Shown here: in pieces, positions 8,649 to 16,499 of the stretch
Layout of the letters: every line of letters starts with the position of its first letter
Position numbering within the stretch: position 1 is the stretch's first letter
Origin: Variovorax paradoxus
GTDB taxonomy: Bacteria; Pseudomonadota; Gammaproteobacteria; Burkholderiales; Burkholderiaceae_C
DNA: 64,000 nt
Assembly: GCF_030811855.1 (NCBI RefSeq)
Contig: NZ_JAUSRN010000014.1
Span: 112,103-176,102, forward strand
Reading direction: 5' to 3'
Notes under the pieces: model-generated
What the model saw: the letters and a program-made list of their open reading frames with translations, nothing else
Database searches by the model: none
Told to the model about the DNA's origin: nothing
Program-made: the position numbers and the translations under genes

Positions 8649-9730
8649 TCTTCTTCGACGAACACCCTGGCCTTGCGCGGCGTGGCGACGACGGTGTCAC
8701 CCTCTTGCAAACCCAGTTCCCGGAACTGTTGCGCAGGGAGTTGCGCCTCGATGATGGTTCCGGAGCCCGGATTATCTGGATTCGTTTCGGTGGGCTCAAG
8801 TTCCAGACGCGCGATCGGGCCGACCACGATGGCCCGCGACAAGGTAGCCACGATGCCGGTCGCCCCGGCGGTGTAGCGCTCCACGGTGAGGTCGTGCGGG
8901 CGCACATAGGCCATGGCCTTGGCGTCGCGCGCACCGCTGTGCTCCGGCGAGTCGAGGCGCATGCCGTCCAGTTGCACCGCGCCGTTGTCGGCCCGGCCAT
9001 GGAACAGGTTCACGTCGCCCAAAAAGCCGTAGACGAACGGACTTGCGGGCTGATCCCACACTTCTTGCGGGGACCCGACCTGCTCGATGCGGCCCTTGTT
9101 GATGACCACCACGCGATCGGCCACTTCGAGTGCTTCCTCCTGGTCGTGCGTGACGAATATCGAGGTGACGTGCAGTTCGTCGTGCAGCCGGCGCAGCCAG
9201 CGGCGCAGCTCCTTGCGCACTTTGGCGTCGAGCGCGCCAAAGGGCTCGTCGAGCAGCAGCACCTTGGGCTCCACCGCCAGCGCACGCGCCAGCGCAATGC
9301 GCTGCCGCTGGCCGCCGGAGAGCTGCGACGGGTAGCGGTCGGCCAGCCAGTCGAGCTGTACCAGCTTGAGCAGGTCGGTCACCTTCTGCTTGATCTGCGC
9401 GTCGCTCGGGCGCTCCTTGCGCGGCTTGACGCGCAGCCCGAAGGCCACGTTTTCGAACACCGTCATGTGGCGGAACAGCGCGTAGTGCTGGAACACGAAG
9501 CCGACCTGGCGTTCGCGCACGTGCACGTCGGTGGTGTCTTCGCCCGCAAAAAGAATACTGCCGGTGTCGGCCGTTTCCAGCCCCGCGATGATGCGCAGCA
9601 GCGTGGTCTTGCCGCAGCCCGAGGGGCCGAGCAGCGCGACGAGCTCGCCCGACTCGACGTCGAGGTTCACGTTGTTCAACGCCCGGAAATCGCCGAACTG
9701 CTTGCTGATGTTGCGGATTTCGATGCTCAT
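8633..9730 (-). CDS. cysA: Sulfate/thiosulfate ABC transporter ATP-binding protein
   Basis: A 365-aa ABC ATPase. Walker A is GPSGCGKTTLLRIIAG, the signature is LSGGQRQRIALARAL, Walker B is VLLLDEPFGALD and the H-loop is FVTHDQEEA. The C-terminal 120 residues are the regulatory TOBE-like extension typical of CysA. Position after sbp, cysT and cysW fixes the substrate as sulfate/thiosulfate. It is separated from cysW by 89 bp carrying a GC-rich hairpin repeat, and dsbB begins within its 3' end. Confidence 0.95.
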   Translation of the reverse strand: MSIEIRNISKQFGDFRALNNVNLDVESGELVALLGPSGCGKTTLLRIIAGLETADTGSILFAGEDTTDVHVRERQVGFVFQHYALFRHMTVFENVAFGLRVKPRKERPSDAQIKQKVTDLLKLVQLDWLADRYPSQLSGGQRQRIALARALAVEPKVLLLDEPFGALDAKVRKELRRWLRRLHDELHVTSIFVTHDQEEALEVADRVVVINKGRIEQVGSPQEVWDQPASPFVYGFLGDVNLFHGRADNGAVQLDGMRLDSPEHSGARDAKAMAYVRPHDLTVERYTAGATGIVATLSRAIVVGPIARLELEPTETNPDNPGSGTIIEAQLPAQQFRELGLQEGDTVVATPRKARVFVEEDWVSP

Positions 9731-9762
9731 GGAATCTCTTCCTCTGCCTTCTTCTGATTACT

Positions 9763-9809
9763 CCCTCTCCCCTTGGGGAGAGGGTCGGGGTGAGGGTTCT
9801 CCCCTCACC
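9763..9809. repeat. GC-rich extragenic hairpin repeat, copy 1 (cysW-cysA gap)
   Basis: Two successive dyads: arms CCCTCTCCCC and GGGGAGAGGG (9763-9784), then GGTGAGGG and CCCTCACC (9789-9809). Related sequence recurs at 47113-47205 and 58099-58134 in this window. It resembles a REP-like intergenic repeat. Lying inside an operon, it could stabilise the upstream mRNA end or reduce read-through into cysA. Confidence 0.65.
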
Positions 9810-9819
9810 GCGGGACTTT

Positions 9820-10713
9820 TCAAGCTTGCGTGGGACGTTCCGGCGGCAGCTCGGCGATGGCTTTCATTTCACGCTCATGGCGCCACTCGATGACCGACTT
9901 GATCACCAGCGTGACCAGGGCCAGGATGGCGAGCAGCGAGGCCACGGCAAACGCCGCAACCGACTGGTATTCGTTGTAGAGCACTTCCACGTGCAGCGGC
10001 ATGGTGTTGGTCTGCCCGCGGATGTGGCCCGACACCACCGACACCGCGCCGAACTCGCCCATGGCGCGCGCGTTGCAAAGAATCACGCCGTACAAGAGGC
10101 CCCACTTGATGTTGGGCAGCGTCACGCGCCAGAAGGTCTGCCAGCCAGTTGCGCCCAGCACGATGGCGGCCTGCTCCTCGTCGGTGCCCTGCGCCTGCAT
10201 CAGCGGAACCAGTTCGCGCGCGATGAACGGGAAGGTGACGAACACGGTCGCCAGCACGATGCCTGGCACGGCGAAAATGATCTTGATGTCGTGCGCGGCA
10301 AGCCACGGACCGAACCAGCCCTGCGCGCCGAACACCAGCACGTAGATCAGGCCCGCCACCACCGGCGACACCGCGAACGGGAGGTCGACCAGCGTGGTGA
10401 GGAAAGCCTTGCCGCGGAACTCGAACTTGGCAATGGCCCAGGCCGCGGCAACGCCGAACACGAGGTTCAGCGGCACCGCGATGGCGGCCGTGATCAGCGT
10501 GAGGCGAATCGCGCTCCAGGCGTCGGGCTCTTGCAATGCTTCAAGGTAGGCGCCCACGCCCTTGCGCAAGGCCTCGGTTGCCACGGCCGCAAGCGGCAGC
10601 ACCAGGAACAGGAACATGAACACGAGAGCAACGCCGATCAGCAGCCAGCGAACCCACGCCGATTCGGTGGTGCCGGCCTGCGCGCGGCGGATGATTTTGG
10701 AAGGGGCACTCAT
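9820..10713 (-). CDS. cysW: Sulfate ABC transporter permease CysW
   Basis: A 297-aa integral membrane protein with about six hydrophobic segments, beginning WLLIGVALVFMFLFLVLPL. It has the EAA-type cytoplasmic loop that contacts CysA (EEQAAIVLGATGWQTFWRVTLP). It pairs with CysT to form the membrane channel for sulfate. The ATG lies 1 bp after the cysT stop codon. Length and motifs fit CysW of proteobacteria (about 290 aa). Confidence 0.94.
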   Translation of the reverse strand: MSAPSKIIRRAQAGTTESAWVRWLLIGVALVFMFLFLVLPLAAVATEALRKGVGAYLEALQEPDAWSAIRLTLITAAIAVPLNLVFGVAAAWAIAKFEFRGKAFLTTLVDLPFAVSPVVAGLIYVLVFGAQGWFGPWLAAHDIKIIFAVPGIVLATVFVTFPFIARELVPLMQAQGTDEEQAAIVLGATGWQTFWRVTLPNIKWGLLYGVILCNARAMGEFGAVSVVSGHIRGQTNTMPLHVEVLYNEYQSVAAFAVASLLAILALVTLVIKSVIEWRHEREMKAIAELPPERPTQA

Positions 10714-10714
10714 G

Positions 10715-11605
10715 TCATGCTCCCGCGCGGCGGCGCTGCCAGGCTTGCAGGCCGTTAATGACGAGCAGGAGGATGAATGAAATCACCAGCATCACGAGCG
10801 CGACTGCGGTGGCGCCGGCGAAGTCGTATTGCTCCAGCTTGCCGATGATGATGAGCGGCGTGATCTCCGAAATCATCGGCATGTTGCCGGCAATGAAGAT
10901 CACCGAGCCGTACTCGCCAATGGCCCGCGCGAAAGCCATCGCAAAGCCCGTGAGCAGCGCGGGCGCGATCGACGGGAAGATCACTTTCGTGAAGGTCTGA
11001 AGGCGCGTTGCACCGAGCGAGGTGGCGGCTTCTTCAAGCTCCTTTTCGGCGTCTTCGAGCACCGGCTGCACCGTGCGCACCACGAAGGGCAGCCCGATGA
11101 AGATCAGCGCAATCACGATACCGGCCGGCGTGAACGCCAGCTTGATGCCATGCGGCTCGAGCAGTTGTCCGATCCAGCCGTTGCCCGCGAGCAGCGCGGT
11201 CAGCGAGATGCCAGCCACGGCTGTGGGCAAGGCGAACGGCAGGTCCACCAATGCATCGACGATGCGCTTGCCCGGAAACTTGTAGCGCACCAGCACCCAG
11301 GCCACGAGCAGCCCGAATACGGCATTCACCAGCGCCGCGATCAGCGAGGCACCGAATGTGAGCCGGTACGAAGCCATCACGCGAGGCGAGGTCACGGCAA
11401 CCCAGAATTGCTCCCAGCTCAGCGTGAAGGTCTTGAAGACCAGCGCCGACAGCGGGATCAGCACGATCAGGCAGAGATAGAAAATCGAAAAGCCGAGCGT
11501 GATGTGAAAGCCTGGCAGCACCCGCCTGGCGCCCCCCGCTCGATTATTCACACGTGAAAGCGGCGCTCCCGCTGACGGGAGCGCCGAAGAAACAGCGCCG
11601 CTCAT
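10715..11605 (-). CDS. cysT: Sulfate ABC transporter permease CysT (CysU)
   Basis: A 296-aa integral membrane protein with about six membrane segments. The EAA loop is EKELEEAATSLGATRLQTFTKVIFPSIAPALLTG. The N terminus (about 30 residues) is cytoplasmic and basic. It forms the heterodimeric sulfate channel with CysW. Its start directly abuts the sbp stop codon, and cysW follows after 1 bp, so sbp-cysT-cysW are tightly coupled. Confidence 0.94.
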   Translation of the reverse strand: MSGAVSSALPSAGAPLSRVNNRAGGARRVLPGFHITLGFSIFYLCLIVLIPLSALVFKTFTLSWEQFWVAVTSPRVMASYRLTFGASLIAALVNAVFGLLVAWVLVRYKFPGKRIVDALVDLPFALPTAVAGISLTALLAGNGWIGQLLEPHGIKLAFTPAGIVIALIFIGLPFVVRTVQPVLEDAEKELEEAATSLGATRLQTFTKVIFPSIAPALLTGFAMAFARAIGEYGSVIFIAGNMPMISEITPLIIIGKLEQYDFAGATAVALVMLVISFILLLVINGLQAWQRRRAGA

Positions 11606-12622
11606 TTACTTGCCGCCAGGCGTGTAGAGCTTGTCGAACTGGCCGCCGTCGTTGAAGTGCACCTTTTGTGCATCGCCGAGGCTGCCGAAGAGTTCCTGCA
11701 CCGTAAAGAGCTGCAGCGGCCTGAAAGTGGCGGCATGCTTCTTGAGCACGGCCGGCGAGCGCGGGCGCAGCGCATGCTTGGCCGCAATTTCCTGCGCTTC
11801 TTCGGAGTAGAGCCAGTCGAGATAAGCCTTGGCCAACTCGCCGGTGCCCTTCTTCTTGGTCGTACGCTCGACCACGGCCACCGGGTTCTCGGCCACGATG
11901 CTGATCGACGGGTAGACCGAATCGACCTTGCCCGAGCCGAACTCGCGGTCGATCGACACCACTTCGGATTCGAAGGTGATCAGCGCATCGCCGATGTTGC
12001 GTTGCAGGAAGGCGGTGGTCGCGTCGCGGCCGCCGCGCGCCAGCACCGGCACGTTCTTGAACAGCTTGCCGACGAACTCGGCCGCTTGCGCGTCGGTGCC
12101 GCCCTTCTTCTTCACGTAGCCCCAGGCCGCAAGGTAGGCGTAGCGCCCGTTGCCGCCGGTCTTGGGGTTGACGATCACGACCTGCACGCCCGGCTTGACC
12201 AGGTCTTCCCAGTCCTTGATGCCCTTGGGGTTGCCGTTGCGCACCAGGAACAGCATGGTCGATGTGGTCGGCGATGCGTTCTCGGGGAACTGCTTGTTCC
12301 AGTCCTTCGCGACCACGCCGGTGTTGGCAAGAAAGTCGATGTCGGTCGAGGTGTTCATGGTCACCACGTCGGCATCGAGGCCGTCGGCTACGGCACGCGC
12401 CTGGGCGCTGGAGCCGCCATGCGACTGGTCGATCTTCACGTCCTTGCCGGTGGTCTTCTTGTAGTGGGCCACGAACGCCGCGTTGTAGTCCTTGTAGAAC
12501 TCGCGCGCCACATCGTACGAGGCGTTCAGCAGCGTGCTGCCTTGGGCGAAGGCGCTGCTGCCTGCGAATGCGGAAGACGCCAACGCGAGCACGGCGACGA
12601 AGGTCTTGAGTCTGGAAGTCAT
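11606..12622 (-). CDS. sbp: Periplasmic sulfate-binding protein (first copy)
   Basis: A 338-aa protein with a signal peptide (about residues 1-26, ending SSAFAQG). The Sbp family core includes LLNASYDVAREFYKDYNAAF, QSHGGSSAQARAVADGLDADVVTMN and TGGNGRYAYLAAWGYVKKK. These segments bind sulfate through main-chain and serine contacts in E. coli Sbp. It delivers sulfate to CysTWA. The start codon overlaps the stop of the upstream hydrolase gene (ATGA). A second paralogue lies at 27561-28589. Confidence 0.94.
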   Translation of the reverse strand: MTSRLKTFVAVLALASSAFAGSSAFAQGSTLLNASYDVAREFYKDYNAAFVAHYKKTTGKDVKIDQSHGGSSAQARAVADGLDADVVTMNTSTDIDFLANTGVVAKDWNKQFPENASPTTSTMLFLVRNGNPKGIKDWEDLVKPGVQVVIVNPKTGGNGRYAYLAAWGYVKKKGGTDAQAAEFVGKLFKNVPVLARGGRDATTAFLQRNIGDALITFESEVVSIDREFGSGKVDSVYPSISIVAENPVAVVERTTKKKGTGELAKAYLDWLYSEEAQEIAAKHALRPRSPAVLKKHAATFRPLQLFTVQELFGSLGDAQKVHFNDGGQFDKLYTPGGK

Positions 12623-13194
12623 GAGGTTGCCAAGGTTTCTGAAAATTCACCGCCCGCCGGCCAGGCGGCGGGCTCGTCGGTCAAGGATTGGAGCAAGGCC
12701 AGGCCGAGCGGCCAGTCCCCATGCCCCGAATCGATGTTGATATGCCCCGCATTCTGCATGCGGACAAACTCACTGCCCCAGGCGCGGGAATACGCGCCGG
12801 CCAGGCGGACCGGGCAATACGGGTCGTTGCTGCTCGCCACCACGATGCTGCGGTAGGGCAAGGCCGCATACGGCACGGGGGCGAAGTCGGACAGCACGGC
12901 GCGGCGCTCGGGGTCGGCCGGTGCCACCAGAAGCGCCCCGCGGATGCGCGCGGCAGCCTCTGCCGGCAGGTGTGCAGTGGCAATGCAGCCCAGGCTGTGG
13001 GCGGCAATTACCACCGGGCCGGGGCTCTCGAGCACCAGCTTGGCCAGCGTGGCCACCCAGGCCTCGCGCTTGGGCGAGGCCCAGTCGTCCTGCACCACCC
13101 GCGCCGCGCCCGGAATGCGCTCTTCCCACAGGCTCTGCCAATGGCCGGGCCCGGAGTCGCGCCAACCGGGCACGATGATCACGGAAGTCTGCAT
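12619..13194 (-). CDS. RBBP9/YdeN-type alpha/beta hydrolase
   Basis: A 191-aa small serine hydrolase. It opens with SVIIVPGWRDSGPGHWQSLWEERIPGA, the usual start of the RBBP9/YdeN family. The nucleophile elbow is AHSLGC. A candidate acid lies in SSNDPYC, and the histidine in NAGHINIDSGHGDW. The substrate is unknown in this family. It sits between the peroxiredoxin (20 bp upstream) and sbp (4-bp overlap), so it is co-translated with a sulfate transporter. That is an odd but consistent arrangement. Confidence 0.85.
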   Translation of the reverse strand: MQTSVIIVPGWRDSGPGHWQSLWEERIPGAARVVQDDWASPKREAWVATLAKLVLESPGPVVIAAHSLGCIATAHLPAEAAARIRGALLVAPADPERRAVLSDFAPVPYAALPYRSIVVASSNDPYCPVRLAGAYSRAWGSEFVRMQNAGHINIDSGHGDWPLGLALLQSLTDEPAAWPAGGEFSETLATS

Positions 13195-13214
13195 GGAGCC
13201 GCTGCCCTGCCCGC

Positions 13215-13856
13215 TTACTTGTTGGGCTGCGGCGTGATGCGCAGGTAAGGCTTCACGGCCTTGAAGCCCTTCGGAAAGCGCTCGGCGAGTTCGGCCGGAT
13301 CCTGGATGCTCGGGATGATGACCACGTCGTCGCCGTCCTTCCAGTTCACCGGCGTGGCGACCTTGTGGCTGTCGGTGAGCTGCAGCGAATCGATCACGCG
13401 CAGGATCTCGTCGAAGTTGCGGCCGGTCGATGCCGGGTAGGTGATGGTCGCGCGGATCACTTTCTTCGGATCGATGATGAACACGCTGCGCACCGTGGCG
13501 GTTGCCGAAGCATTCGGGTGGATTAGGTCGTACAGGTCGGCCACCTTGCGATCGTGGTCCGCAATGATCGGGAAGTTCACGGTGGTGTTCTGCGTCTCGT
13601 TGATGTCGCCGATCCACTCTTTGTGCTTGGTGGCCGGATCGACGCTCAGCGCGATGGGCTTCACGCCGCGCTTGGCAAATTCGCCGGACAGCGCAGCGGT
13701 CTTGCCCAACTCGGTAGTGCACACTGGCGTGAAATCGGCCGGGTGCGAGAAGAAAACAACCCACGAATCGCCGGCCCACTGATAGAAGTCGAGAGACCCT
13801 TCGCTCGAATCCTGGGTGAAATTGGGGGCTGTGTCGCCGAGTCGCAGGGTCGCCAT
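13215..13856 (-). CDS. 1-Cys peroxiredoxin (Prx6 type)
   Basis: A 213-aa AhpC/TSA family protein. The peroxidatic Cys46 lies in HPADFTPVCTTELG, the exact Prx6-subfamily motif. The long C-terminal domain (GRNFDEILRVIDSLQLTDSHKVATPVNWKDGDDVVI) is also of that subfamily, with no resolving cysteine. It reduces hydroperoxides using a small thiol or thioredoxin donor. It is the first gene of the minus-strand run toward sbp-cysTWA-dsbB, with a 128-bp upstream region carrying a TTAT/ATAA dyad. Placement suggests expression under sulfur limitation or oxidative stress, which is an inference. Confidence 0.92.
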   Translation of the reverse strand: MATLRLGDTAPNFTQDSSEGSLDFYQWAGDSWVVFFSHPADFTPVCTTELGKTAALSGEFAKRGVKPIALSVDPATKHKEWIGDINETQNTTVNFPIIADHDRKVADLYDLIHPNASATATVRSVFIIDPKKVIRATITYPASTGRNFDEILRVIDSLQLTDSHKVATPVNWKDGDDVVIIPSIQDPAELAERFPKGFKAVKPYLRITPQPNK

Positions 13857-13934
13857 GGTCGGTCCTTGAAATAGATGGGACCTGGGATTGTGCGAAGGGC
13901 TGCTTCAATGCCAAACGAATATCTACTTGTTTGG

Positions 13935-13954
13935 TTATGGCGTTTTTCGCATAA
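13935..13954. promoter_or_regulatory. TTAT/ATAA dyad upstream of the peroxiredoxin-sulfate transport run
   Basis: TTATGGCG-TTTTT-CGCATAA is an imperfect inverted repeat about 80 bp upstream of the peroxiredoxin ATG. It shares the CGCATAA core with the region upstream of cysI (47316-47322). That is consistent with a LysR-type regulator such as CysB acting on both, but the site is only a candidate. Confidence 0.35.
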
Positions 13955-13984
13955 GGGCGGCCGTCCCGCATTATTTGGCCGACG

Positions 13985-14899
13985 CTAGTACATGCCTGAT
14001 TCACTCCCATGCAGGTGCTCAGCCAGGAAATCGATCAAACGCCGCACCGCCGGCACCAGGGCTCGCCGCGCCGGAAAAACCATGTGTGCAATGACCGGCG
14101 CTGGTCCCCAGTCGGGCAGCACCCTCGCGAGTCGGCCGGCTTCCACGTCCTGGCGGCACATGTAGCCGGGAAGCAGGGTTGCGCCTGCGCCCTCGAGCAC
14201 GGCCAGCTGCAGCGTCGCCAGATCGTCCGCCACATAGCGCGGCGCATGCACGTGCACGTGGATCTCGCCGTTGGGACCTTCGAGCCGCCACTCGCTGCGC
14301 CCCTCGCTGTTGGCCGACATCGCGGCGGTCTGCAGCCGCACGAGGTCCGCAGGCGTGTTGACCGGCCCCTGGCGCGCGAGCAAGTCCGGCCTGATCACCA
14401 GTACCGCGCGGCTCGTCCCCAGAACCTTGGCCACAAGCGTTGTGCTGTCCTCGATGGCTGGACGCACGCGCAGGGCGATGTCGATTCCCTCTTCGATGAG
14501 GTCGACCGGCCTGTTCATGACCCGAAGGTCGACACGAACGGCGGGGTAACGCTCCATGAATTGGGGGAGCAGCCGGCCAAGCCCGCTGTGGGCGATGGAA
14601 ATGGGGCAGCTCAGCCGGACCGTGCCGCTGGGCTCCGTCTGCACCTGTGCGACCGCTTCGGCCGCCGCCTGCGCCGCATCGCGCATGGCGGCCGAGTGGC
14701 GCAGGTAGATCTCCCCGGCGGGCGTGAGCGACAGGCGCCGCGTGCTGCGCTGCATCAGTTGCACGCCGAGCCGCTCCTCCAGATCCGCCACCCGCCGCGA
14801 GAGGCGTGATTTGGGAATGCCGAGCGCTCGGCTCGCAGCGGCAAAGCCGCCGCGCTCTGCCACTTCGGCGAAGAAAACCATGTCGTTGAGGTCTTGCAT
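13985..14899 (-). CDS. LysR-family transcriptional regulator
   Basis: A 304-aa LysR regulator. The N-terminal winged helix-turn-helix is MVFFAEVAERGGFAAASRALGIPKSRLSRRVADLEERLGVQLMQRSTRRLSLT. The effector-binding domain follows from about residue 90. It is transcribed divergently from the azoreductase gene with 132 bp between, the classic LysR arrangement. It therefore probably controls azoR in response to a quinone or aromatic ligand. Confidence 0.88.
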   Translation of the reverse strand: MQDLNDMVFFAEVAERGGFAAASRALGIPKSRLSRRVADLEERLGVQLMQRSTRRLSLTPAGEIYLRHSAAMRDAAQAAAEAVAQVQTEPSGTVRLSCPISIAHSGLGRLLPQFMERYPAVRVDLRVMNRPVDLIEEGIDIALRVRPAIEDSTTLVAKVLGTSRAVLVIRPDLLARQGPVNTPADLVRLQTAAMSANSEGRSEWRLEGPNGEIHVHVHAPRYVADDLATLQLAVLEGAGATLLPGYMCRQDVEAGRLARVLPDWGPAPVIAHMVFPARRALVPAVRRLIDFLAEHLHGSESGMY

Positions 14900-15031
14900 G
14901 GCGCTTATTGTCCTGCAAATGGAACGATGAAGCGATATTTTGCCTACTTATCAATCACTCGCATCAAAAATAGAATTCTCACATCGCCGGCCACTTTTGA
15001 GCGCCGACTCACCAAACGAAAGTGATTGACC

Positions 15032-15679
15032 ATGAAGCTGCTCCATATCGACTCCAGCATCCTGAGTGCCCATTCGACCTCGCGCCTCCTCACGGCAGAG
15101 ATCGTGGCGGCCTGGAAAGCCGCACATCCCGATACCGCCTTCGAGTATCTCGACCTCGCGACCGACGCCCCGTCGCACTTCGGCCCTGACGCCCTCGGCA
15201 TCAAGACCGGCGTGCAGGCCGAGCCGACCGAAGCCCAGCAGCGCGAAAACGCCCTGTCAGAAAAGCTCGTGAGCCAGTTCCTCGCCTCCGACGTCATCGT
15301 GGTGGGTGCACCGCTGTACAACTTCTCGGTGCCGACCCAGCTCAAGGCCTGGATCGACCGCCTCGCCCAAGTCGGCCGTACCTTCAAGTACACCGAGAAG
15401 GGGCCCGTCGGCCTGGCCGGTGGCAAGACCGTGATCGTGGCCTCCACCCGCGGCGGCATCTACTCGACCACCGAAGGCGGACAGGCCGCGGAACACCAGG
15501 AGAGCTACCTGAAGGTGGTCTTCGGCTTCTTCGGCATCACCGACGTGCGCTTCGTGCGCGCAGAAGGCCTCGCCATGGGTGATGCACCCAAGGCCGCCGC
15601 GGTGGCCGGAGCGCGTGCCGAGATCCTGGTGGCAACGGCCGAAGCCGCCAACCAGAAGAACGTGGCCCAGGCTGCCTGA
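15032..15679 (+). CDS. azoR: FMN-dependent NADH-azoreductase
   Basis: A 215-aa flavodoxin-like protein. The FMN phosphate loop is HIDSSILSAHSTSRLLT. VVGAPLYNFSVPTQLKAWIDRLAQVGRTFKYTEKGPVGL matches AzoR active-site segments, and ASTRGGIYS follows. E. coli AzoR (201 aa) reduces azo dyes and quinones with two-electron NADH transfer. The ATG at 15032 is preferred over a TTG two codons upstream because MKLLHIDSS is the family start. It ends at a strong rho-independent terminator and is divergent from the LysR gene. Confidence 0.92.
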   Translation: MKLLHIDSSILSAHSTSRLLTAEIVAAWKAAHPDTAFEYLDLATDAPSHFGPDALGIKTGVQAEPTEAQQRENALSEKLVSQFLASDVIVVGAPLYNFSVPTQLKAWIDRLAQVGRTFKYTEKGPVGLAGGKTVIVASTRGGIYSTTEGGQAAEHQESYLKVVFGFFGITDVRFVRAEGLAMGDAPKAAAVAGARAEILVATAEAANQKNVAQAA

Positions 15680-15699
15680 GCCCGGGTTGCGCGCAAAGG

Positions 15700-15725
15700 A
15701 AAGCCGCCCTCGAGGCGGCTTTTTC
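15700..15725 (+). terminator. Rho-independent terminator of azoR
   Basis: AAAGCCGCC and GGCGGCTTT form a stem with loop CTCGA, followed by a run of T. It lies 21 bp after the azoR stop codon. Confidence 0.85.
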
Positions 15726-15754
15726 ACGTCAGGTGGTGCCGATGGCAGGTTCCA

Positions 15755-16312
15755 TCAGAGCGCCGAGTGGCGCTTGATCCACGCGACGTACTTGTCCATC
15801 CATCCCTGCAGGAACTTCTTCGTGCCTTCGTTGCCGATGTGGCCGCGATCGTCGAAAAAGCCCTCCTTGAATTGCAGGAAAATTTCGGGCGAGCCCATCG
15901 TCGGAACGTCGAGGTAAGCCAACACGTTGCGCAGATGCTGCTGCGCCATCGCAGTGCCGGTGGCGCCCACCGAAATGCCCACGACCGCCGCAGGCTTGCC
16001 CGCCCAAGCGCTTTGCCCATAGGGGCGCGACGCGTGGTCGATGGCGTTCTTCATCAGGCCGGGAATCGAGCGGTTGTATTCGGGCGTGACGAACAACAAA
16101 CCCTGCGCCGCGGCGATCTCGGTCTTGAGCCGCTTCACCGAGGGTGCCTGGTTGCCGTCGTCGTCCTGGTTGTACAGCGGCAGATCGTCGATGCGCAGAT
16201 GTTCGAACGTGAAGTCCGAAGGCGCAAGGTGTGCCAGCGCGACGGCCAGCTTCTGGTTGTATGAATCCTTGCGAAGGCTGCCAACGATCACGGCAATTCG
16301 GGTCTGGCTCAT
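15755..16312 (-). CDS. NADPH-dependent FMN reductase (ChrR/YieF type)
   Basis: A 185-aa flavodoxin-fold reductase. The FMN phosphate-binding loop is VGSLRKDSYNQKLA, and PEYNRSIPGLMKNAIDHASRP is the signature of the NAD(P)H:quinone/chromate reductase family. These enzymes reduce quinones and can reduce chromate or nitroaromatics. It converges on azoR, with the terminator between them, and is divergent from the PanE-like gene. The physiological substrate cannot be read from sequence. Confidence 0.88.
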   Translation of the reverse strand: MSQTRIAVIVGSLRKDSYNQKLAVALAHLAPSDFTFEHLRIDDLPLYNQDDDGNQAPSVKRLKTEIAAAQGLLFVTPEYNRSIPGLMKNAIDHASRPYGQSAWAGKPAAVVGISVGATGTAMAQQHLRNVLAYLDVPTMGSPEIFLQFKEGFFDDRGHIGNEGTKKFLQGWMDKYVAWIKRHSAL

Positions 16313-16326
16313 GAATGAAGCTCCTT

Positions 16327-16350
16327 GAGTGAATGAGTGAATGAGTGAAA
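16327..16350. repeat. Three tandem 8-bp repeats
   Basis: GAGTGAAT occurs twice, followed by GAGTGAAA, immediately upstream of the FMN reductase start. Such a short tract could change copy number by slippage and alter promoter spacing. Confidence 0.7.
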
Positions 16351-16499
16351 GACGAGGTGGCGAAAACCATTATGCGAAGCACCCATGGCCTTTTCCAGAA
16401 AAGCTCTTCGCTTCGGGTCCGCCTTTTCGGCACGCGATGCAGGCTTGCGAAATCGCGGGCATCATCGCCCGGGTTCTTTCGACTGAGGAGCGAATCGCA

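Noticed and set aside
13195..14010. N-terminal extension of the RBBP9-type hydrolase to 463 aa
   Set aside because: The extra part lies over the peroxiredoxin gene in another frame, and the hydrolase fold starts at 13194.
16327..16350. Possible CRISPR repeat
   Set aside because: Only three 8-bp units without spacers; it is a simple tandem repeat.
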